Assembly: GCA_003963405.1 (NCBI GenBank)
Contig: RXIY01000014.1
Span: 1-64,000, forward strand
Direction: 5' to 3'
DNA from: Hyphomicrobiales bacterium
GTDB lineage: Bacteria; Pseudomonadota; Alphaproteobacteria; Rhizobiales; Beijerinckiaceae
Length of the DNA stretch: 64,000 nucleotides
Shown here: piece by piece, positions 1 to 6,407 of the stretch
Layout of the letters: the number at the start of each line of letters is the position of its first letter
Numbering within the stretch: position 1 is the stretch's first letter
Made by a program: the position numbers and the translations under genes
The notes under the pieces: generated by a model
The model's input: the letters and a program-made list of their open reading frames with translations, nothing else
What the model was told of the DNA's origin: nothing
Databases searched by the model: none

Positions 1-202
1 CGAATGGGAGCGCGTCGGCGGGGCTGCTTTCCTTACGCTCGACGAGCAGCGCGAGGCCCTGGGCTACGGGCCGGCGCCAAAGGACGCATTTTTCGCAAAA
101 AGGGGCAACGGCTTCGAGGCCCGCTACGCGCCGAGCCAGCCGCGCGCGCCGGCGGGCTCGCCCGAGGGTGGGCAGTGGACGAGTGGCGGGGGTGGAGGCG
201 GG
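1..202 (+). repeat. Direct repeat, copy A (portal 3' end plus linker)
   Basis: Bases 1-202 are almost identical to 1044-1243. By eye there are four substitutions and one 2-base gap (AG at 134-135 is missing in copy B). The repeat encodes the portal C-terminus and the AGSPxGGQWT linker and stops where the two toxin domains begin to differ. Confidence 0.9.
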
Positions 203-451
203 AGTAACAGCGATAAAGAGAGCCCTAGCAGCAGTGATCTGTTACGGCTTGCGGGCGGATTCAAGCCAGAGCAGCTTGATATGACGGTGCAGGATTTTGT
301 TTCGAATTACTGCGTCGGTTCGATAAACAGCGAGCTGCCCGGACAGCTTTTGAGCTCCATGGTCCGAGAAGTCCTTGAACAGGCCAAAAGCGGTGACGCG
401 GTCGCCAAGAAATGCAAAAAGCTTTTAAATGAAGATCGATTCAGGAAGTAA
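2..451 (+). CDS. Portal protein C-terminus fused to toxin-like domain (5' partial)
   Basis: The frame is open from the left edge, so the start lies outside the window. The first 43 or so residues match the C-terminal end of an HK97-type/RcGTA portal protein (same wording as the second copy at 1044-1176). A linker with AGSPEGGQWT and a Gly/Ser run follows, then about 85 residues unlike portal proteins, rich in Lys/Glu and ending in KKLLNEDRFRK. This layout, carrier plus AGSPxGGQWT linker plus small C-terminal domain plus small downstream gene, is that of polymorphic toxins. The motif GSINSELPGQLL and the ending resemble C-termini of secreted polymorphic toxins I have seen, but I cannot name the family or its activity. 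The portal assignment is firm; the toxin role is inference. Confidence 0.65.
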   Translation, partial: EWERVGGAAFLTLDEQREALGYGPAPKDAFFAKRGNGFEARYAPSQPRAPAGSPEGGQWTSGGGGGGSNSDKESPSSSDLLRLAGGFKPEQLDMTVQDFVSNYCVGSINSELPGQLLSSMVREVLEQAKSGDAVAKKCKKLLNEDRFRK

Positions 452-463
452 CTGGAGGCCGTC

Positions 464-700
464 ATGAAGGGCTTGGAAGGCATGCTTGAATTCCTCTCGT
501 TTTTGAGGGACAAACGAATCAAATACAGAATACAACAGCAGGTAGATGACGGGTTGGAGGTCTCATTCGATTTGGTCGGTTGCAGAGTCGAAGTAACGTT
601 TTTTGTCGACCACTTCGAATTCAGCTATTTCGTCGGCAAAGAAGATGTGGAAACGGACGAAAAGTTGTTGTACGATTTGATCAGCACTTACTGGGACTAG
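464..700 (+). CDS. Candidate immunity protein for toxin cassette 1
   Basis: A 78-residue soluble, acidic protein without signal peptide. The ATG is preceded by a good ribosome-binding site (GGAGG near 453-457) and lies 12 bases after the toxin-like gene, so both are probably co-transcribed. It has a short helical start, then alternating hydrophobic beta-like segments (VEVTFFVDHFEFSYF) and an acidic tail, as in many small immunity proteins. Position directly after a toxin-like C-terminal domain is the main argument. It is AT-richer than the phage structural genes around it, in keeping with transfer as a cassette. The immunity function is inferred. Confidence 0.55.
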   Translation: MKGLEGMLEFLSFLRDKRIKYRIQQQVDDGLEVSFDLVGCRVEVTFFVDHFEFSYFVGKEDVETDEKLLYDLISTYWD

Positions 701-789
701 TCGCGGAAGCCTCAAAACGTCCTTCTCCGCCTCCACAGACCCAGATTTTGAATCTAAGCCAGCCCCGCGCGCGAGATCGCTTTCACCTT

Positions 790-1176
790 CAGCGCGCTGC
801 TGCTGGCGCCGCCCGCGAGATCGCCCTCGCCTTCGGCGTGTCGCCGCTGCTGCTGGGGCTACCGGGCGACAACGCCTTCGCAAATTACAGCGAGGCCAAT
901 CGCGCCTTCTGGCGCCAGACGGTGCTGCCGCTCGTCACTCGCGTGCAGAAGAGTGTTCAGGGCTGGCTGCAACCGGCCTTCGAAGCCTTCCGCTTCGACT
1001 ACAACGCCGACCGGCTGGACGCGCTCGCCGCCCAACGCGCCAGCGAATGGGAGCGCGTCGGCGGGGCGGCTTTCCTCACGCTCGACGAGCAGCGCGAGGC
1101 CCTGGGCTACGGGCCGGCGCCAAAGGACGCATTTTTCGCAAAAAGGGGCAACGGCTTCGAGGCCCGCTACGCGCCG
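790..1176 (+). pseudogene. Portal protein fragment, cassette 2 carrier
   Basis: Reading frame 1 gives about 129 residues of portal protein, beginning near AAAGAAREIALAFGV and continuing through LLLGLPGDNAFANYSEANR and FWRQTVLPLVTRVQ to the C-terminal repeat. This is the part of HK97-type portal proteins from the late core to the C-terminus; the N-terminal two thirds are absent and no own start codon is evident. At 1176/1177 two bases present in copy A are missing, so this frame no longer joins the toxin module that follows. It looks like a displaced 3' cassette carrying enough portal sequence for recombination with a full gene. Confidence 0.75.
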
Positions 1177-1243
1177 CCAGCCGCGCGCGCCGGCGGGCTC
1201 GCCCAAGGGTGGGCAGTGGACGAATGGCGGGGGTGGAGGCGGG
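1044..1243 (+). repeat. Direct repeat, copy B
   Basis: Second copy of the repeat at 1-202, with a 2-base deletion at 1176/1177 relative to copy A. It ends in the Gly-rich linker just before the second toxin domain. Confidence 0.9.
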
Positions 1244-1798
1244 GGCGGCGTTACTGGAAGCGTCTCGTTGCTCGATCCGGGGGCGGGTCAACCGGCGCTG
1301 AATGTCGATCCGAATATTGCGAGCGACGTCGGGATCGGAAGCTTTATCCAACGTATCGGCGACTTCATTGTTGACCTGCTGGATGAAGAGGATGGCGCAC
1401 GTAAGGGCCATGCAATCAAAGACCATGTTAATCGGACTGATGATTGGCTGCGAGCCAGAATCCGTGATTCCTATGAAGACCGTCTGGGAATATTTTTCGA
1501 AACCGATACTCGCGCAGGAACTTTTCCTTCAGTCGAAGCCGCGAACAAGCTAATTAACTCTATCCTCTCTCGCAATCTTGACGTTTTGACCGAAGTCGCG
1601 GCGCCGCGGCTGCGGCGCGTGGCGCTGAAGGCATTTTTTGGCTCGCCTACAGGTAGAGAAGCCTACACTGTTGACTCTTGGAAACGGAACGCTCCGATAT
1701 TCTTCAGAACGACCTATGGCGCCGCAGTGGTCATCATACATGACAAGCGGCGAGCAAAGGGTTATTCGGTTCTGACGGCTTTCCCGATCTTTGATTGA
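1178..1798 (+). CDS. RNase A-like (CdiA-CT type) toxin module, cut off from its carrier
   Basis: In frame 2 the linker QPRAPAGSPKGGQWT and a Gly run lead into about 185 residues. The domain contains KGHAIKDHVNRTDDWLRARI, a mid section with FPSVEAANKLINSIL, and ends in GYSVLTAFP. These match my memory of the bacterial CdiA-CT RNase A family (Pfam RNAse_A_bac), whose members begin with a G-H-x3-K/D-H-V helix holding a catalytic-type His and end in a YxVLTAYP strand. Such domains cut RNA. The module has no convincing start codon of its own and is one frame away from the portal fragment upstream because of the 2-base deletion, so it may be a silent (orphan) toxin cassette. Family call is fairly sure; expression is doubtful. 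Confidence 0.7.
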   Translation, partial: QPRAPAGSPKGGQWTNGGGGGGGGVTGSVSLLDPGAGQPALNVDPNIASDVGIGSFIQRIGDFIVDLLDEEDGARKGHAIKDHVNRTDDWLRARIRDSYEDRLGIFFETDTRAGTFPSVEAANKLINSILSRNLDVLTEVAAPRLRRVALKAFFGSPTGREAYTVDSWKRNAPIFFRTTYGAAVVIIHDKRRAKGYSVLTAFPIFD

Positions 1799-1811
1799 TG
1801 GAGTCCCAACC

Positions 1812-2168
1812 ATGGCTCGATGCTCAAGCGACTTCGAAGGGTTCTGCATAGGTCTTGATATTGCGCTGACAAACGACCGGTCAAAGCCAAAGTCAATGGA
1901 AGGAGACGAACGACGGCTCAAAGACGCCATACGCGAAGCTCTTTCAGTCTTCGATTTGGAGCATCTAAAAGGACTACGCCTCTATATCTCGAAAATTATA
2001 AACAGCGAAAATCCAGCTGCCGAATTGGAAACGCTTTGGCTAAGCCTTAAACCCAACAAGGCGTTCTTCGACCGCCCCGAGCCGAACGAACAAAACACGG
2101 CCTATCTCTTCATTTTCAGAAAAGCCGTAGAAATCCTCGATCAGGAGATTGCCGCGCGAGGACCGTGA
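1812..2168 (+). CDS. Candidate immunity protein for the RNase A-like toxin
   Basis: A 118-residue soluble, charged protein starting at an ATG 13 bases after the toxin stop, with a GGAG about nine bases upstream (1799-1802). It is mostly helical in appearance (DERRLKDAIREALSVFDLEHLKGLRLYI and ETLWLSLKPNKAFFDRP written here in pieces). I do not recognise a named family. Its immediate position behind an RNase A-like toxin and its size fit a cognate immunity protein that blocks the toxin in the producing cell. A longer start at TTG 1791 overlaps the toxin and is less likely. Confidence 0.55.
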   Translation: MARCSSDFEGFCIGLDIALTNDRSKPKSMEGDERRLKDAIREALSVFDLEHLKGLRLYISKIINSENPAAELETLWLSLKPNKAFFDRPEPNEQNTAYLFIFRKAVEILDQEIAARGP

Positions 2169-2189
2169 GGGCGACAGATACGATATATC

Positions 2190-2728
2190 AGATCCGTCAT
2201 GCTCGACGGGCAGTTGCGCGAGCTTTACGCGCTGCGTCCCGGTCGCATGAGCGTCGAGCCCGGTCGAAACGGATGGCCGGCCGCCTTCGTCTACCGGGCA
2301 CAGGGCGCCGACGCGCGCTACGAGATGCAGGGCGAAGGCGTCGAACCCATCCTGCATATCAAGCTGTTCAACCCGCTCGACGACTATTACGGCTTCGCGC
2401 CGCTCGCCGCCGCGCAAGTCGCACTCGACACGCACAATGCCGCGAGCTTCTGGAACAAGGCGCTGCTCGACAATTCCGCGCGGCCATACGGCGCGCTCGT
2501 CTACGCAGGACCCGACAACGCCCATCAGGCGGTTCTCCCCCCGTCACCCGCGTGCAGAAGAGCTTTCAGGGCTGGCTGCAACCGGGATTCGACCCTTTAG
2601 GCTTCGATCATAACGCCGACCGGCTCGGCGCCCTTGCCGCCGGACGCGCGGACGGGAGCGCGTGCGCCGCAGACCCCACTGCCCCCTCCAAACCTCTCTT
2701 CCCCTTCATCAGGAAGGAGCAACTTTCG
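2190..2728 (+). pseudogene. Decayed portal gene remnant beside the protease
   Basis: Frame 0 encodes the middle of an RcGTA-type portal protein (MLDGQLRELYALRPGRM, then ILHIKLFNPLDDYYGFAPL and FWNKALLDNSARPYGALVY). After about 2520 the sequence jumps, with internal loss, to the segment PVTRVQKSFQGWLQPGF, now in frame 2 because one base is missing relative to 928-945. The rest of the C-terminus (the repeat at 1-202) is gone and the frame runs on into the small gene downstream. This is the ancestral position of the portal gene, directly before the small coupled genes and the protease. An intact portal gene must lie upstream of this window or be absent. Confidence 0.75.
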
Positions 2729-2917
2729 CTGTCCGACATTCTCAACGCCATTCTCGAGCGCGGCGATCTTGCGCATCTCGCGCTCTTTCTTTGGGCCAGC
2801 GTCGCGACGGCGCAAGCCCATCTGGCCATGCGCGAGGTGAGCGAGGCGACGCGTCGCCTCGACGCCTTCGTACGAGAGCTTGCCCGATTCAACAGACGTT
2901 GCAGGAGCGACCCATGA
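2729..2917 (+). CDS. Small conserved cluster protein between portal and protease
   Basis: About 62 residues (SDILNAILERGDLAHLALF, then a helix-rich segment ending NRRCRSDP). The frame is continuous with the portal remnant, but the sequence is unlike portal protein and a strong AGGAAGGAG stands at 2711-2719, so translation probably starts separately. No ATG is available; CTG at 2729 is the best-spaced candidate and ATC 2708 the alternative. It sits where RcGTA clusters carry a small gene between portal and protease, and its stop overlaps the next start (ATGA). Function unknown; two amphipathic helices suggest a small structural or chaperone-like role. Confidence 0.45.
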   Translation: MSDILNAILERGDLAHLALFLWASVATAQAHLAMREVSEATRRLDAFVRELARFNRRCRSDP

Positions 2918-3084
2918 CGCACTTGAAATTACGGCTGCCCTTCTCGCTGCGCACGCGGCGTCGAGCGCAGCGACCGCATGACGATCCTGGCGATGTGTTT
3001 CGAACCTTCGTGAATCTTCTCTCGCAAATGCAGGCGCATGCACGAAGCCCCTCGCCTGCAGGCGCCGAACCGGAGCGCGGATGA
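2914..3084 (+). CDS. Small basic hypothetical protein of the cluster
   Basis: A 56-residue Arg-rich protein (MTHLKLRLPFSLRTRRRAQR at its start). Its ATG overlaps the previous stop (ATGA at 2914-2917) and its own stop overlaps the protease start (ATGA at 3081-3084), so the three genes are translationally coupled. No domain recognised. Coupling on both sides is the argument that it is real. Confidence 0.5.
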   Translation: MTHLKLRLPFSLRTRRRAQRPHDDPGDVFRTFVNLLSQMQAHARSPSPAGAEPERG

Positions 3085-3659
3085 CGGAATCGCACGAAAC
3101 GAAACGCGCAAGCCTGCCGCTCGCGCAGGCGACGACCGCCGGCCGCATCGAGGGCTACGCCTCGCTCTTCGGCGTCGCCGACTCGGGCGGCGACATCGTC
3201 ATGCCGGGTGCCTTCTCACGGTCGCTCACCAAGCGCGGCGCCGAAGGGGTTAAGTTGCTCTGGCAGCACAACGCCACGGAGCCGATTGGCGTGTGGTCAA
3301 CGATCATCGAAGATTCGAAAGGCCTGAAAGTCACAGGCCGCCTCGATCTCTCGGTGTCGCGGGCGCGCGAGGCGCTCTCGCTCATTCGCAGCGGCGCAGT
3401 CGACGGGCTGTCCATCGGCTTTCGCGCGGTGCGCGTAGCGACCGACAAGTCGAGCGGGCTGCGTCGCTTGGCCGAGATCGATCTTTTGGAGATCTCTGTT
3501 GTGACCTTCCCCATGCAGACGCTGGCTCGGATCAATTCGATCAAACGCGCGCCCGAGCGGACAAGCGCAGCGCAGCGCGCCGCCCTGGTCCGGCTCAAGG
3601 CTCAGGAGGCGGCGCTGCGATTCGAACATCGGCTGCGGCGCCTCGATCTTCGGCGCTGA
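3081..3659 (+). CDS. HK97 family prohead protease (RcGTA gp4-like)
   Basis: 192 residues. It matches the U35/HK97 prohead serine protease family: GRIEGYASLFGVADSGGDIV near the start, the catalytic His in LLWQHN (about residue 63) and the nucleophile Ser in DGLSIGF (about residue 111), then the LLEISVVTFPM strand. These enzymes mature the capsid by trimming the N-terminal scaffold part of the major capsid protein, which is the next gene. Length is normal for the family. The start overlaps the stop of the small gene before it. Confidence 0.93.
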   Translation: MTESHETKRASLPLAQATTAGRIEGYASLFGVADSGGDIVMPGAFSRSLTKRGAEGVKLLWQHNATEPIGVWSTIIEDSKGLKVTGRLDLSVSRAREALSLIRSGAVDGLSIGFRAVRVATDKSSGLRRLAEIDLLEISVVTFPMQTLARINSIKRAPERTSAAQRAALVRLKAQEAALRFEHRLRRLDLRR

Positions 3660-3796
3660 ACTCTGCTTTGCTCCGCGTCGCGCCGTCGGACGCGGAGCAA
3701 AAACGAAAGACGGATTCCTCCCTCGCGCAAGAACGTTGAGTCGTTGGCGGGCGCCGACGGCTTATGCGTTCGCGCGCCCTCAATTCGAGGCAATGA

Positions 3797-5023
3797 ATGA
3801 CATCTATCGAAATCAAATCCGCGAGCGACGATATTGTCGGCGATCTCAACCGCGCCTTCTCGGCCTTCAAGGAAGCCAATGATGAGCGTCTGGTTCAGAT
3901 TGAAACGCGCATGAGCGCGGACGTCGTCACCGAAGAAAAGCTCACTCGCATCGATCAGGCGCTCGACGAGACCAAATCGCGGCTCGATCGCCTCGCGCTC
4001 GATTTGTCGCGTCCGCGCCTCGGCGGCCCCATCGCTGACGATCATGGCGCGCGCGAGCACAAATCCGCCTTCAACCATTACATGCGCTCGGGCGAAGCTG
4101 GCGGCCTGAAGGCGCTGGAAGCCAAGGCCATGTCACGGACCTCGGGGGCGGATGGCGGCTATCTCGTGCCCGTACCTGCCGAGCGGGAGATTATACGTCG
4201 TCTCGCGAGGTTCTCGCCAATCCGCGCGATCGCCAGCGCGCGTGAGATTTCGACGCAATCGCTGCGTCGCGCCTTTTCCACGTCCGGGCCTGCGGCGGGT
4301 TGGGTGGCCGAAGCCGATCCGCGCCCGCAGACGGCCAATCAGCAACTCGCTGACATGAACTTCCCGGCGATGGAGCTTTACGCAATGCCGGCCGCGACCC
4401 AGGCGCTGCTCGACGACGCCGTTGTCGACATCGAACAGTGGATCGCCGACGAAGTGCAGGTCGCCTTCGCCGAGCAGGAAGGGACCGCCTTCGTTTCTGG
4501 CGACGGCGTCAACAAGCCGAGAGGGTTTCTTTCCTACACGAATGTCGCCGACTCCAGCTGGAGCTGGGGCAACATCGGCTATGTGGCGACCGGCGTGGCG
4601 GGCGCCTTTCCCGCAACTAATCCGTCGGACGCCCTCTTCAATCTGGCCTATGCGTTGCGCGCCGGCTATCGGCAGAACGCCAGATTCCTGATGGGACGGC
4701 GCGCGCAATCTCTGGTCCGTCAATTCAAGACGACGACCGGCGAATACATATGGGCCCCGCCCGCGACCGCCGATGCAACCGCGAGCCTGATGAATTTCCC
4801 GGTCGTCGAGGTAGAAGACATGCCTGACCCAGCCGCCAACGCCATGGCCATCGCCTTTGGCGATTTCGAGCGGGGCTATCTCATCGTGGACCGCATCGGC
4901 ATTCGCGTGCTGCGCGACCCCTACTCCGCCAAGCCCTATGTGCTTTTTTACACCACGAAGCGCGTCGGCGGCGGCGTGCAGAACTTCGAGGCGATCAAGC
5001 TTCTGAAGTTCGGCGTTTCCTGA
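3797..5023 (+). CDS. Major capsid protein, HK97 fold (RcGTA gp5-like)
   Basis: 408 residues. Residues 1-100 are charged and helical (scaffolding delta domain, EEKLTRIDQALDETKSRLDR), followed by a probable protease cut near the AMSRTSGADGGYLVP segment, the classical start of mature HK97-type capsid proteins. The core carries the expected EAD/PQT region (AEADPRPQTANQQ), the GDGVNKPRGFL loop and the C-terminal FGDFERGYLIVDRIGIRVLRD. It forms the head shell. Lies 137 bases after the protease. Confidence 0.95.
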   Translation: MTSIEIKSASDDIVGDLNRAFSAFKEANDERLVQIETRMSADVVTEEKLTRIDQALDETKSRLDRLALDLSRPRLGGPIADDHGAREHKSAFNHYMRSGEAGGLKALEAKAMSRTSGADGGYLVPVPAEREIIRRLARFSPIRAIASAREISTQSLRRAFSTSGPAAGWVAEADPRPQTANQQLADMNFPAMELYAMPAATQALLDDAVVDIEQWIADEVQVAFAEQEGTAFVSGDGVNKPRGFLSYTNVADSSWSWGNIGYVATGVAGAFPATNPSDALFNLAYALRAGYRQNARFLMGRRAQSLVRQFKTTTGEYIWAPPATADATASLMNFPVVEVEDMPDPAANAMAIAFGDFERGYLIVDRIGIRVLRDPYSAKPYVLFYTTKRVGGGVQNFEAIKLLKFGVS

Positions 5024-5034
5024 CCTTTCACGAC

Positions 5035-5056
5035 GCCCGCGGCGGACGCCGCGGGC
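5035..5056 (+). terminator. Hairpin after the capsid gene
   Basis: GCCCGCGGC at 5035-5043 pairs perfectly with GCCGCGGGC at 5048-5056 around a GGAC loop, followed by TT and a C run rather than a long T run. It lies between capsid and adaptor genes and may act as an attenuator or mRNA 3'-end stabiliser that keeps capsid levels above the tail genes. Confidence 0.55.
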
Positions 5057-5083
5057 TTCCCCCTGCACTGAACAGGAGACGGC

Positions 5084-5647
5084 ATGAGACCCGTGCTGAT
5101 CGGCGCGCCCGCGACCGAACCCGTATCGCTGACAGAAATGAAGGCCTGGCTGCGCGAGGATGGAAGCGAAGAGGATCAACTCATTCAGGCGCTCGTCGTG
5201 TCGGCGCGCATGACGCTCGAAGCCTATACCCGCCGCTTTTTCGTGACCCAGAGCTGGCGGGTCATGTTGGATACATGGCCCCGCGGATCGTTGCTGCGCC
5301 TTCCCTTCTCGCCATTCCAGGCGGTCTCAGCCATACGCGTTTATGATCCTGGCGGATTCGCCCAGACGCTGTCGCCCGACTCCTACCTCGCTCCGCCGGC
5401 CAGCGACGGCGGATGTCTCGTATTCACATCGGCGCCTCCCCCACCCTGTCGAATCGCTGACGGCATAGAGATCGACTTTTCTGTCGGCTATGGCGCAAGC
5501 CCAAACGAAACGCCCGAGCCTCTACGGCGCGCGATCATGGTTCTCGCGACGCATTGGCGGGAAAATCGCGGTGACGACGGCGATGACGCCTTGCCGAAAA
5601 GCGTGCTTCAGCTCGCATCCCCCTTCCGGCGAACGAGGCTCGCATGA
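5084..5647 (+). CDS. Head-tail adaptor (RcGTA gp6-like, phiE125 gp8 family)
   Basis: 187 residues. It resembles the phage gp6/phiE125 gp8 head-tail connector family: SLTEMKAWLREDGSEEDQLI and the helix VVSARMTLEAYTRRFFVTQ, then a WP...LPFSPFQAVSAIRVYD strand and the motif IDFSVGYG near the end, followed by the RRAIMVLATHWRENR helix. It forms the ring that joins the portal to the tail. Its stop overlaps the next start (ATGA). Confidence 0.88.
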   Translation: MRPVLIGAPATEPVSLTEMKAWLREDGSEEDQLIQALVVSARMTLEAYTRRFFVTQSWRVMLDTWPRGSLLRLPFSPFQAVSAIRVYDPGGFAQTLSPDSYLAPPASDGGCLVFTSAPPPPCRIADGIEIDFSVGYGASPNETPEPLRRAIMVLATHWRENRGDDGDDALPKSVLQLASPFRRTRLA

Positions 5648-5970
5648 GCCCCCCGACCGTCGCAGCCATGCGCCATCGCGTGACCATAGAAGCGCCGATC
5701 GACGTCTCGGACGACCTCGGAGGATTTATGCGGACCTTTGCGCCGCGGGCGAGGGTCTGGGCGCAGATCGACGCGCTCGGCGCGAGCGAACAGTTTGTGG
5801 AACAGCGGCCGGAACAGCTTCGGCGCTACGCCGTGACGGTCCGATGGCGCGCAGACCTGAAAAGCGACATGCGATTTGATTTTCGCGGCCGCAAGCTCGT
5901 GATCAGAAGCCTGGAAGACAAAGGCGAAAGGCGCAGATTTCTGCAATGCCTGTGCGAGGAATTTTCTTGA
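5644..5970 (+). CDS. Head closure protein (RcGTA gp7-like)
   Basis: 108 residues of the SPP1 gp16-type head closure family: MRHRVTIEAP at the start, GGFMRTFAPRARVWAQIDAL and the beta-rich RYAVTVRWRADLKSDMRFDF, then LVIRSLEDKGERRRFLQCLC. Family length is 105-115. It seals the connector after DNA packaging. Coupled to the adaptor by a 4-base overlap. Confidence 0.9.
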   Translation: MSPPTVAAMRHRVTIEAPIDVSDDLGGFMRTFAPRARVWAQIDALGASEQFVEQRPEQLRRYAVTVRWRADLKSDMRFDFRGRKLVIRSLEDKGERRRFLQCLCEEFS

Positions 5971-5980
5971 GAGCGACGCC

Positions 5981-6391
5981 ATGACTGCCTCCCCCATCAT
6001 CGCCCTGCGCAGAGCGGCGCGCGCCCGATTGCTCGAAGACGTCGCACTCGTCGACACTCTCGGCGGCCCACGCATCTACGAGGAAGCGCCACGCGGCGCT
6101 GAGACGCCCTACGCGCTTTTCACCGACGCGGAGATGCGAGACTGGTCGTCAGCTTCATCGCGCGGCGCCGAGCAGTTTTTCGCGCTCTCCGTTGTTTCGA
6201 CCGATCGCGGACTTGGGCCCGCGCTCTGCGTCGCCCAGCAGATCGTCGATCAGCTCGATGGCGCGCCCTTGGCGCTCGAGGGTCACGCGCTCATCGATCT
6301 TGGCTTTGTCTCCATGAGCACGAAGCGCGACGCAAGTGGGCGCTTTGCGCGCGTCGTCATGCTGTTTCGCGCGACAACGGAATATCTCTAA
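5981..6391 (+). CDS. Tail completion/terminator protein, DUF3168 (RcGTA gp8-like)
   Basis: 136 residues matching DUF3168: ALRRAARARLLEDVAL, GGPRIYEEAPRGAETPYALF, a central GAEQFFALSVVSTDRG and the helical QQIVDQLDGAPLALEGHAL before a final strand. DUF3168 proteins cap or complete the tail at its head-proximal end. Ten bases after the head closure gene. Confidence 0.9.
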   Translation: MTASPIIALRRAARARLLEDVALVDTLGGPRIYEEAPRGAETPYALFTDAEMRDWSSASSRGAEQFFALSVVSTDRGLGPALCVAQQIVDQLDGAPLALEGHALIDLGFVSMSTKRDASGRFARVVMLFRATTEYL

Positions 6392-6407
6392 CGAACTGGA
6401 AAACCAC

